DNA from: Asterias amurensis
Lineage: Eukaryota; Echinodermata; Asteroidea; Forcipulatida; Asteriidae
Assembly (NCBI RefSeq): GCF_032118995.1
Contig: NC_092668.1
Coordinates: forward strand, 14,735,501 to 14,799,500
DNA: 64,000 bases
Direction of reading: 5' to 3'
Part shown: positions 31,201-41,150 of the stretch, in pieces
Layout: every line of letters starts with the position of its first letter
Numbering within the stretch: position 1 is the stretch's first letter
Translations under genes and position numbers: made by a program
Notes under the pieces: generated by a model
Database searches by the model: none
The model's input: the letters and a program-made list of their open reading frames with translations, nothing else
What the model was told of the DNA's origin: nothing

Positions 31201-34200
31201 CAGGCAAGTAACGATTTGTTTGCATTTATAAGTAAGCAGTTTGCAATCAGCTTTATAATTGTATGCGTTTTATCATTATAATGTATGCACTATAGACCAT
31301 GCAAATCTCACACAAATTTTAACTTCCAGGACCAAGTTGATTCCAACCATATTGAGTTTTACAAAACAAGTTGATGTCTGCATGGGTCTTATAATTTTTG
31401 TTCAAATGACACACAGTGTTTGTGTTATCCCTCAAATGAAAAACATAAATTATTGTGATGTAACTTTACTGGCTGGACTACAATCACTAGCATTGGGGCT
31501 TGCGGTGTGGTGTTAATTTTGAGCCCCCCCTGAACATGTACCTGTTGTGAAAAATATTGAGTGCTTTAAGACGCCTGTCGGTTGTGATTAACATCTGATG
31601 TCGTTAAAAAAAATCCTATTGTGCAAGACTTTTGACTGAAAAACATACTTAAAATATGGAAGTGTCGTGGCCGAGCGGTTAAGAGCACCGAATTCAAACT
31701 CTGGTGTTTCTGATCAGCAGAGTGTGGGTTCGAATCCCCAGCCGTGACACTGTGTCCTTGAGCAAGACACTTAACCATGCTTCGTCCTTCGGATGGGACG
31801 TAAAGCCGTTGGTCCCATGTGTTGTGTAACGCATGTAAAAGAACCCAGTGCACTTATCGAAAAGAGAAGGGGTTCGCCCCGGTGTTCCTGGTTGTGGCTG
31901 CTTAATGCGCCGTAGCACCTTGTAAACCCTTATAAGGTGCTAAATAATTGGGTCTCAGAATTCATCACTGCAATAACCTGATGTATCTTTCTGAAAGTGT
32001 GTATATACTCAGCGCCTTGAGTACCTTGTTTGGTAGATACGTGCGCTATATAAGACCAGGGCCCCATTTCATGGTTTTGCTTAATCGCAAGATTCTTTGT
32101 GCAGGCAAAGAATCTTTGTTTATACCGGTAAATGGAAGCAGGGGAGTCTGCACTTAAATAATGCAAGCGTATTTCACAGAGGTTAGCACAGAGGTTGATT
32201 TTGCTTATAGGTGTTGAATATGTGCATACTCTACATTACTACTAGAGACATTACACAGGTAGCACATAAATTCAGAGCTTGCCCCGTAAGTGGAGAATTG
32301 TGATGGTAAGGGCAGAATTAAGCAGAGAATTGTGATGGTAAGGGCAGAATTAAGCAGAGAATTGTGATGGTAAGGGCAGAATTAAGCAGAGAATTGTGAT
32401 GGTAAGGGCAGAATTAAGCAGAGAATTGTGATGGTAAGGGCAGAATTAAGCAGAGAATTGTGATGGTAAGGGCAGAATTAAGCAGAGAATTGTGATTGTA
32501 AGCGCAGAATTAAGCAGAGAATTGTGATGGTAAGCGCAGAATTAAGCAGAGAATTGTGATGGTAAGGGCAGAATTAAGCAGAGAATTGTGATGGTAAGGG
32601 CAGAATTAAGCAGAGAATTGTGATGGTAAGGGCAGAATTAAGCAGAGAATTGTGATGGTAAGGGCAGAATTAAGCAGAGAATTGTGATGGTAAGGGCAGA
32701 ATTAAGCAGAGAATTGTGATGGTAAGGGCAGAATTAAGCAGAGAATTGTGATGGTAAGGGCAGAATTAAGCAGAGAATTGTGATGGTAAGGGCAGAATTA
32801 AGCAGAGAATTGTGATGGTAAGGGCAGAATTAAGCAGAGAATTGTGATGGTAAGCGCAGAATTAAGCAGAGAATTGTGATTGTAAGCGCAGAATTAAGCA
32901 GAGAATTGTGATGGTAAGGGCAGAATTAAGCAGAGAATTGTGATGGTAAGGGCAGAATTAAGCAGAGAATTGTGATGGTAAGGGCAGAATTAAGCAGAGA
33001 ATTGTGATGGTAAGGGCAGAATTAAGCAGAGAATTGTGATGGTAAGGGCAGAATTAAGCAGAGAATTGTGATGGTAAGGGCAGAATTAAGCAGAGAATTG
33101 TGATGGTAAGGGCAGAATTAAGCAGAGAATTGTGATTGTAAGCGCAGAATTAAGCAGAGAATTGTGATGGTAAGGGCAGAATTAAGCAGAGAATTGTGAT
33201 GGTAAGGGCAGAATTAAGCAGAGAATTGTGATGGTAAGGGCAGAATTAAGCAGAGAATTGTGATGGTAAGGGCAGAATTAAGCAGAGAATTGTGATGGTA
33301 AGGGCAGAATTAAGCAGAGAATTGTGATGGTAAGGGCAGAATTAAGCAGAGAATTGTGATGGTAAGCGCAGAATTAAGCAGAGAATTGTGATGGTAAGGG
33401 CAGAATTAAGCAGAGAATTGTGATGGTAAGGGCAGAATTAAGCAGAGAATTGTGATGGTAAGGGCAGAATTAAGCAGAGAATTGTGATGGTAAGGGCAGA
33501 ATTAAGCAGAGAATTGTGATGGTAAGCGCAGAATTAAGCAGAGAATTGTGATTGTAAGCGCAGAATTAAGCAGAGAATTGTGATGGTAAGGGCAGAATTA
33601 AGCAGAGAATTGTGATGGTAAGGGCAGAATTAAGCAGAGAATTGTGATGGTAAGGGCAGAATTAAGCAGAGAATTGTGATGGTAAGGGCAGAATTAAGCA
33701 GAGAATTGTGATGGTAAGGGCAGAATTAAGCAGAGAATTGTGATGGTAAGGGCAGAATTAAGCAGAGAATTGTGATGGTAAGGGCAGAATTAAGCAGAGA
33801 ATTGTGATGGTAAGGGCAGAATTAAGCAGAGAATTGTGATGGTAAGGGCAGAATTAAGCAGAGAATTGTGATGGTAAGCGCAGAATTAAGCGGGTAGCAG
33901 AGCCATGTGATTGGGTCAAGAGTACATAGTAGGTAATAAAAGGGACGATTTTTTTTATAGATTTTTTTTATTTTCTGTTCAAGGGGCAGACCACTTGCAG
34001 ACGTTTACAATTAAACACGGCTTAGTTTTGACAAATATTTACCTTGCGTTTAATAATGAGTTGTTTTAAGGGGGACTGTCGTCAGGGTCGTAGCTAGCAG
34101 GGCTGTGACTTCATAATAACATCACAATCATCACAATAGCACTGACATTGCCCTTTGTGATGTGACAACTGGTGCGTATGGTGCGCATGCGGTATCTGGG

Positions 34201-37200
34201 TTAGAGTTCTTAATTCTTGTACCTCCGTATACAGTGTAACCAACAGTCAGAAGGAAAGCATGCTGTTAGTGATAGCCAGTGTTGTAGCCGCAGAACTAAC
34301 CAATTTTCCCACGCACTCAGAGCAAACTACATTGTGCTGCCCAGCACAGATCCCCCAGATTTTGCCCCCAGATTGCACTTTAAAGCAACAACCGTTCCTC
34401 CTTGGTTGAGTGAATTGGATTTAGAGCCCACCACATTGGTCTAGCTACAAACTGCTTTTAGCATTACCAAAAACATCTTCTCAAATGTTGTTTTCGTTCT
34501 AAAGATCTTCAAATATTAACCGTTAAAAAAATGATTATTTTGTGAAGATTTTTTTTTTTCATGCAAAAAAAAACTGGGCGCGGTGTACAGCAACTACAAG
34601 GGGATTATAATTATCTCAAACTTATTTTTCTCAGACAAATTATTTTTCCGCATTGCAAGTGTGATTTGTATTGTATTAGATTATTGATTTGTTTGGTTAT
34701 TAGTGTCGTGGGTTGATCCCTTCTGCATTGACCAATCGCAAACGCAAACACGCGCCTAAAACTCTGACACAATAAAAAAAAGACCTAGTTTCTAAATGTC
34801 AACACGTTTCTGACATTTTAGATTGCTACATGTAGGCCTACATGTCTTTTGTATGTGGTGCAGGGCATAGATCTACACGTACCTAGCAAGATAATGTTAA
34901 GTATGTGTAGTACATGTAACCATAGTAGGCGCCATTACATGTAGGTTGATGTAGTTGCTCTACTGGGTAAGGGCTTACAATGTGATTGTGAATCTATTTT
35001 AAAACAGATAAATCTTTGCCTGATTTCCATGTATAAGCACTGAGGCCAAACAAGTTAATTGTTACTGTCACCATAGTGTTGTGTCATTGCTAAGCTATAC
35101 AGGGACAATTACCGAAGTAGTGACACAGGGCTGGATGCTTCGTTTTTGAAAGCTGACAACGGCACCAAGGCATTTTCTTCTTGGTAAAGGGCACCCTATG
35201 ATGAAATAGCAAATTTGTACTGGAGCATTTCAAGGGCACCAAGGCAATGACAAGGGGACACGGAGGCAATCGCCTTCGTTGCCTCCGTGAAGTATCAAGC
35301 CTGCGCTAAGAGACTGATAGTTGATCTGCTAGTGTCGTTTACTTTGACAATTTATTTTTAGATAAATCTCACTTAGTGAAATCGGGGAGCGGGATTTCCA
35401 AAAGCACTTAAGGTCAATTTTGTTTACCGTCACCGGTGTATTATGACGTCGGAGTTTGCTTCACTGTATGAAATGTCATATTAATTTTGCAAATTCATCT
35501 TTTGTTACATCGCCCTGTTTTTTGCAGAATGATCCCAGGGGTTGATTTAACAAAGATTTTTCTAACCTAGAATTAGGACGGAATACTCATTCTTACTTAG
35601 GACTACACGTAGTAACTCCTGGGACTTGTCTTAAGTTAGAACTACGTGTTGTATCTTTGTGAGATTGACCCCAGGAGTAGTTGACAACGCACCCCTGGTG
35701 ACATTTGATTTGGGTGGACAGCCCAAATCAGTTAAGTGTAGCTTGAAGTGACCGTCCAGCATTGTGGTATTAGGCAATCTCTCATTAAAATTTCAAATTA
35801 ATGCACAGGTTGAAAATGCATCTGGTCGCATGGCATTATATCATAGGGCTGTTCTCATTTTGTACTTCACGCTCATTAATCCTAATCATGTAATTATCAT
35901 AGCAGTATTAAAGCACTCAACTTAGCGGACATGACCGATTGAACACACAGCTAGAGTGAACACTATTGTACATTTACGTTGTAGGTCTATGCTTTACATC
36001 ATGACATACTTTGGATCAATATTAAAAATGGGTACGTGTACTCGTAGGGGATTCCTATATATAGCGCTCTTCAAAATAGCGTAGCGTATGTTTTATTAAT
36101 AATAATTTTTAATAATAATGACTTTGTACATGTACTTAGCGCATTTTACATTATCGTTTCAATGTGCTTCGTTAATGCCCTGGCCATTGAGCAAATAACA
36201 TTCATGTAATCTTTCTCGGCTCCTTGGGGAGTATACAGCCCCAAGCTGCCATGGCGCTCAGAAGACTTTTTTTAAACACAAAATCAACCTCTACCCTTGC
36301 AGGTACATGTAACAGGTACCCATTTATACCCCAGGGCTCACTTATTGCAATGATTTATATTTGTTACAGGAAAAAGACGAAAAACAGAACCATGCTAAGA
36401 AAAATCCTGCCTTCATCATGGACCCAAAAGACATCCCCAGCCAAGTAGACGGACAAACACAAGGAACACAAGGACACCAAAGCACTGTGCCTACACCAAC
36501 AACAACCCCTGACAAAGACAATGACGAACTAAATAAACCACCCTTACAACAACGCTGGTCTAAGGGGGTTCTAACCCGTACTGGTTCCACACAATCCTCA
36601 GTCTCGGTGATTTCATCTAACAACGATATCTGTCGTATTTGTCACTGTGAGGGAGATGATGAGTTGCCATTGGTTACGCCGTGTTTGTGTTTGGGTAGCC
36701 TTCAGCACGTCCATCAAGCTTGCCTGCAACAGTGGATCAAAAGCTCTAATACAAAGTCTTGTGAGTTGTGTCGATTCCCGTTTGTTATGCAGACTAAGCT
36801 GAAACCTATAGGAAAGGTAAATAATATCAACACAACAGGGCCACTGTTTTCCCCTGTTTTTAGGCTCAAAACTGAAACGGAAATTATTTTTGATAACATT
36901 TCATATGCAATTCATATGAAGAAATAGCCACATCCTTAAACTCTTTGAGTGTTCTTTTTACAATAAATCAATTTTAAAATGTGTTTACATTATGAAACAA
37001 GTATGCCCAGTGTAGCACTTCTGCCTGCCAGAATATGCACTGGAATGTACATTAAGAAGGTCTCTATTTTTGTAAACATGGTAACATGGTAAGTTGAAAT
37101 TTTGATTTTGATGGCCCCAAAACATGTTCAAGTTATGACAACCGTGACACCCCTATTATGTACTTATAGCCTTTGACAAAGACTTTGCTAAAGGGTCAAA

Positions 37201-37646
37201 GTGTTAGGCCTCTTATGTTTGTTTACTTTTAGAGTATGTGAATAATTTCGTTTATGATCGTCTACCCACAGTGGGAGAAGCTAGAGATGTCAACAGGTGA
37301 ACGTCGCAAGATCATCTGCTCTGTTTCATTCCACATCATCGCGATCACTTGCGTTGTCTGGGCCCTATACGTTCTCATCGACCGTCTGACAGCAGAACTA
37401 CGCAACAGCAACGGCGCCACCGAGTGGCCGTTCTGGACCAAGCTCGTTGTCGTTGCGATCGGCTTCACAGGAGGTCTTGTATTCATGTACGTCCAATGCA
37501 AGGTTTATTTACAGCTTTGGAGACGGTTAAAGGCGTATAACCGCGTCATTTATGTACAGAACTGTCCGTCTGAGGAAAGGATGAAAGTCCGGCAGTCTAA
37601 AGTGGTACCTGAACCCCCACCTGCTCACGTTGAAATAATCAACTAA
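28276..37646 (+). CDS. MARCHF8/MARCHF1-type membrane-associated RING-CH E3 ubiquitin ligase, three coding exons
   Basis: Coding exons are 28276-28386, 36370-36816 and 37272-37646, all phase 0, giving 310 residues. The RING-CH domain coordinates two zinc ions through C125, C128, C142, C144, H152, C155, C168 and C171 with canonical spacing. It starts [12 protein letters not shown] and includes [14 protein letters not shown], nearly as in human MARCHF8. Two membrane helices follow (about 200-223 and 240-262), then [13 protein letters not shown]. In vertebrates these ligases ubiquitinate membrane glycoproteins such as MHC class II, CD86 and transferrin receptor and drive their endosomal sorting; the same targets cannot be assumed here. 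The N-terminal 120 residues are low-complexity and polar and diverge from vertebrates. The first intron is nearly 8 kb and full of repeats, including a 1.6-kb satellite. MARCHF1 and MARCHF8 are vertebrate paralogues, so a single pre-duplication gene is likely. The start ATG is the first in this frame of the exon. Confidence 0.95.
28447..28561 (-). mobile_element. Degraded tRNA-headed SINE
   Basis: GAGTGGGACTTGAACCATTG and TTGTTGGCGGTCTCCCTATT match the copy at 48940-49090 in the same orientation. The B box is degenerate. It lies just inside intron 1 of the MARCHF8-type gene. Confidence 0.6.
29097..29112 (-). other. Histone-3'-stem-loop-like hairpin
   Basis: On the minus strand the sequence is GGTTCTTTTCAGAACC followed by ACCCC. 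It fits the metazoan histone mRNA stem-loop pattern: a six-base-pair stem starting GG, a TTTC loop, and CC plus ACCC on the 3' side. No histone gene precedes it. Just 5' on the same strand lies a second hairpin (GATCAG-AGCATA-CTGATC) and GAAACGTCAAGTTG, apparently part of a repeat. Confidence 0.5.
29259..29344. repeat. Perfect 41-bp inverted repeat with a 4-bp loop
   Basis: Arms 29259-29299 and 29304-29344 are exact reverse complements, separated by ACTG. The sequence includes GGGAAAGAACTTGGCCTCAT. It lies in intron 1 of the MARCHF8-type gene and could be the core of a young foldback element. Confidence 0.9.
30226..30730 (-). repeat. 20-bp minisatellite with higher-order structure
   Basis: About 25 diverged units are based on TTGCCTCCTTGCCCTGGTCA. 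A block beginning CATGCCCTCGATCATTGCCT at 30416 recurs at 30613 (CATGCCCTTGATCATTGCCT) and runs for about 80 bp with few differences, giving a higher-order period near 197 bp. The long open frames across it in three registers simply reflect the absence of stops in the unit. On the minus strand the unit equals the tail of a dispersed repeat seen at 35250 and 63370 (GGCAATGACCAGGGG). Confidence 0.85.
31662..32050 (+). mobile_element. tRNA-derived SINE, near full length
   Basis: The head (31662-31750) resembles a tRNA with a long variable arm (Ser or Leu type): A box TGGCCGAGCGGTTAAGAGC, B box GGTTCGAATCC, and ends GTGTCGTG and CGTGACAC that nearly pair. The body contains GGGACGTAAAGCCGTTGGTC and GAGAAGGGGTTCGCC. 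The tail has AGCGCCTTGAGTACC and GTGCGCTATATAAGA. It abuts a GGGCCCCATTT MITE fragment at about 32055. Further partial copies occur at 24527 and 53243. Confidence 0.85.
32289..33891 (+). repeat. Satellite-like array: fifty 32-bp units
   Basis: The unit is GATGGTAAGGGCAGAATTAA plus GCAGAGAATTGT. Units start at 32302 and every 32 bases to 33870 without any indel. Only two positions vary: the fourth base (G or T) and the tenth (G or C). Three of four combinations occur: GG (A), TC (B) and GC (C). The order is A6 B C A9 C B A7 B A6 C A4 C B A9 C. A partial unit precedes the first. The unit contains stop codons and is non-coding. The array lies within intron 1 of the MARCHF8-type gene. Confidence 0.97.
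35160..35295 (+). repeat. Dispersed GGGCACCAAGGCAATGACC repeat copy
   Basis: AAAGGGCACCCTATGATGA, TTTCAAGGGCACCAAGGCAA and a terminal hairpin (GGAGGCAA and TTGCCTCC) align with the copy near 63305-63395. Other partial copies occur near 49690, 54920 and 60880. The family type is unknown. Confidence 0.65.
35534..35676. mobile_element. Small palindromic MITE of the hairpin TCCTAACTTAGGA type
   Basis: The ends GGGGTTGATTTAACAAAGA and TCTTTGTGAGATTGACCCC are inverted. The interior contains ACTTAGGACTACACGTAG and CTTAAGTTAGAACTACGTG in opposite orientation. It is a diverged relative of the elements at 58110 and 63457. Confidence 0.65.
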
Positions 37647-38080
37647 ATTAAATCCTAGTGCAATGGTCGTGTGTACATTGAAGTCATCCGACTGGTAAAA
37701 TGGTACTGAAAACAATGGTAGCTTTGTGTGCAGCGCACAGGATGAGCCAATGAGATAACCTTCTTTTGACCTCAATGAGAGAGTACCCTCATGCGGTGAC
37801 ATCGTATGCGTATGATTAAATTATTTAGTCTTCTTTTTGGGGATTTTCTTTTGAATGTGTTTTGAAATGTCCAGTTATAACTTTCATACATGAACAAAAT
37901 ACACATAGTAACCAATGTAAACACCCTATTTATTTAATAATTTTGTTGACATCTAATTTGTAAAGTCCAGGTGAGACCAATATCCTTTTAATAGTCATCA
38001 TGTTTATTCATAGAAATGTTCCAGTTAATTTAGGAGCTGTGTCGTCATGATCAAAGAAGGCCTTTGTCTGCACATGGAAT

Positions 38081-38300
38081 AGACCCTTCCCATGAAATAT
38101 GTAAATTGCACATAGAGTGTGTGCACTAATGTTTTGGTTGGCAAAATGAGGGAACATCGCACTGTTTAGTACACAGCTAATGGGTGCATGATGCAGATGC
38201 GATTGCGCGTCTGCTTAGTGCACAACTCTATGGTGTTTGCCTACCAACAGGGTCTGTACGCATGCGTGAATGTAATTAGCATATTTCATGGGAAGGGTCC
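38081..38300. mobile_element. MITE with GACCCTTCCCATGAAATATG terminal repeats
   Basis: GACCCTTCCCATGAAATATG at the left and CATATTTCATGGGAAGGGTC at the right are perfect 20-bp inverted repeats. The interior contains imperfectly paired blocks such as GTGCACTA and TAGTGCAC. There is no coding sequence. The target duplication is not clear. Confidence 0.85.
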
Positions 38301-38949
38301 ATTATAGACCTTCACCATACTGCACACCTATACATCCCAAATTGGGAGATTGCTTGCAGTACCGATCCAGATACATGCACACTCTATCCATTTCTTTAAT
38401 ACAGGGGGAAGGTGCCCGCATAAAGCTAGAGTAATTCTGTATGTCTTTGATCATGACGACCCAGCCATTTAAACATGAAAGCTTAACACATACTACGTGT
38501 TGTTTGCTTATCAATCACTTTTGCAATACAGGTTGTATTTTACATGTAGTTGAAGTGTTCAAGGGTCCGTGACGTGGCCTTTTATGCGGTGGTGCATATT
38601 TTAAACAGATATGCAAAACATGACATATGTCTTTGATAAGTATGCTCTGTCCGGGAATTTTGTTCTTTGGGCAAAAAAAAACAACCTAGAACTGAACAAA
38701 TTCTGCAGCCTAAACAGATTTACCCCCCCCCCCCACCACCAACCCCACACACACAACAAGTATGCAAATTTACATACTTGTACATGTACAGGCTGGTTAT
38801 GGATGAGTAAGTACATTTCTAACCTCAAATATTCCATAACATAAACCCCACAGGTATTGAATTTAGTATTTCAGAGGGCAAGGCCATTTCATTTTTCCTT
38901 TGGAAAGTCTACCTGGAAACCATTGAAGGGGAACCTAGACCAAGGGCTA

Positions 38950-39137
38950 GGCCAAATTTCATAGAGTTGCTTTTTAAGCAGAAAATATTTCCTGCTTAGT
39001 AAAAAATATGCAAGATACCAGTCAAAGATGTTACATGTGACATGGTGTTTTGGCTGGTAGCCATATTCTGGTAAGCATAGTTTTGTTGTGATTAGATATT
39101 TTTTGTGCTGATAAGCAGCTCTTTGAAATTGGGCCCT
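38950..39137. mobile_element. MITE of the GGGCCCAATTTCAAAGAGC family
   Basis: The left end (GCCAAATTTCATAGAGTTGC) and right end (GCAGCTCTTTGAAATTGGGC) are imperfect inverted repeats. The interior has TAAGCAGAAAAT and GGTAAGCATAGTTTTG blocks. Related copies or fragments lie at 32055, 41012, 52190 and 60045, making it the most frequent MITE type in the window. Confidence 0.75.
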
Positions 39138-39974
39138 GGACTTGAATTCATACAGAGCCAAGATTGATCTTAACTTTGAATCGATCAATAATCAATGAGC
39201 TCTCAGATCAAAACTAATCACATGAATCAATGCATAGATTTTCTACAAAATGTAAAAAAAATCTTGCCCAAGCAAACCATCAGAACCCATGAATGAATAT
39301 TCAATCGTGACTAAGGACACTAAAAAAGACTTTAATGTGCAATCTAATTGTTAATTTATCTTCAAAACTTACATCGTTGCATAGTTTCATTTGCATAAAA
39401 CACAGCATTTCTTTAAAAGTGTTACAACTCAAACCCAAACATTTGCCTGTTTGTAATCTTCATTTTTGCAATTTAATCTTGCACCGTCTGAAATGACAAC
39501 TCTGACTGTCTCATGAATAATGCATATTATTCATTTTTCAAAAGTGTGTTCAAAACTCTTGCATACGTCCACTTCGCCAGTTTATAATATTTATGATATA
39601 TTTATGATTTGTGCAATTTAAAATATGATTTATACTTTTCTCCTACATCACATATCTCTTAAATTTATGCATGATTTAATTTGCATACAAAGCACCATCT
39701 TTGTGTGAAAATGTTGACTTAGCTCTTAGCTCTACATTGGCCCCCACAGCCCTTACCTTTCCTCTGTGTGGGTTTGTTGACCAGTTCAATTATAATGCCA
39801 AAGGCAAGGTTCATAGAAACTCATTAATTATATTTTGCTTGCAAATTTACCTTTAGATCTGCCAATTAAGACCCTGTCCTCATTGCATGCAACCTGTTTA
39901 ATTGGACTCTATGATATAAGACTTTACATCAGCGACATTTAAAGTCAAACGATGTAGCAGACCAAAGTCCGCTG

Positions 39975-40308
39975 TTAAAGGCAGGGTATACCTTTAGTCA
40001 TTACTCCAAAAATGATTGACATTCAAACTTACTTGGTAAGAAGCACTGCAGTTGTTGATAGTGTACAGCATTTTGAGAAATGATTGCTTTCTAAGGAATG
40101 TGGTTTTAGAGAAAGAGATTCTAAGAAACAATTCTCAGATTGTGTATTCCAACTATGGATTATTCTTTCTGCGTGAACATAACTGCTCCATATTATCAGT
40201 TCAATCACAAAAACATGACCACTTTTGGACTGGAATATCCAAAGGTTAGTTTTATTGCTTAAAACGATCGAATGGTTCCAAAAAACCAAAGGTGTACTTT
40301 GCCTTTTA
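39975..40308. mobile_element. TTAA-type MITE
   Basis: It begins TTAAAGGCAGGGTATACCTT and ends AAAGGTGTACTTTGCCTTTT, an imperfect inverted repeat. The left flank is TTAA and the right TTTA, consistent with a TTAA target site with one later change. No coding sequence. Confidence 0.7.
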
Positions 40309-41011
40309 TAGAAATTAATTAAATTTACTCTCCACTGTCAACATCCCACAAAGCAGGTCTCTTGGGAACAACTAGCCTCAGTAAAAGTAGGTCTTGCTTT
40401 GTGTCGATAATGGCTCTGTTGGTACAACCAATAATTGTCAATCACATTGGACTCGGTTGAAGGTAGGGTCATACATAAATAATTATGGGAAAATTTACAA
40501 ATTTTGAAAATTGCATCATTGGTCTGCTATCAGGTTGTGTGTGTGTAGGTCTCAAATTAGTAAACTGATGAAGAGTAAATTCTTGTATTAATTATTCAGA
40601 TTTTAATACGCACCCATGTAACATTTATCTGGAATTATAATTATTTAGTCTCCTTGAATGCTTCGCAACATGAAGTACTGTTTACAGAGTTAAACCTTCT
40701 TGGATATGTTCTGTTCTGTGAAAAATCACTTAATACTGGACCCACAAAACAATGCAAAAATAGTACTATGTAAACCAACTTCAAAGAAACACTAATGGGT
40801 CAAAATTTAAAAAAGCAAGTTGTGATGTTACCATAATCTTTCAATATGTTTAACCCCTTATCATAGACCAGCCTCATTGGCTGAAATACAGGATTGTGTT
40901 TGCCTTTGGCATCCGTCTGAGATGATACTGCAAGCTTGTTGCTGTCCTTGCTCAAAGTAGTTAGTTTGATAAACAGATGCATGCATAACATTGCAGCATA
41001 TACCCCAAACT

Positions 41012-41150
41012 AGGGCCCAATAAGCTTGCTAAGCACAAACAAATATTGCTTAGCATAAATAGAGGTTACCAGAAAACATTCCATAAAGATTATGTTGTTG
41101 CAATTTGGCCCAATTAAATAGAGCTGCTTAACAGTTGATTTAAGCTTACT
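41012..41150 (+). mobile_element. Fragments of the GGGCCCAATTT MITE family
   Basis: GGGCCCAATAAGCTTGCTAA and, further on, TTGGCCCAATTAAATAGAGC followed by TGCTTA are two left-end-like fragments in the same orientation, so this is not one intact copy. Confidence 0.5.

Noticed and set aside
32289-33891. CRISPR-like array
   Set aside because: The units are contiguous 32-bp tandem repeats without unique spacers, in an intron of an animal gene.
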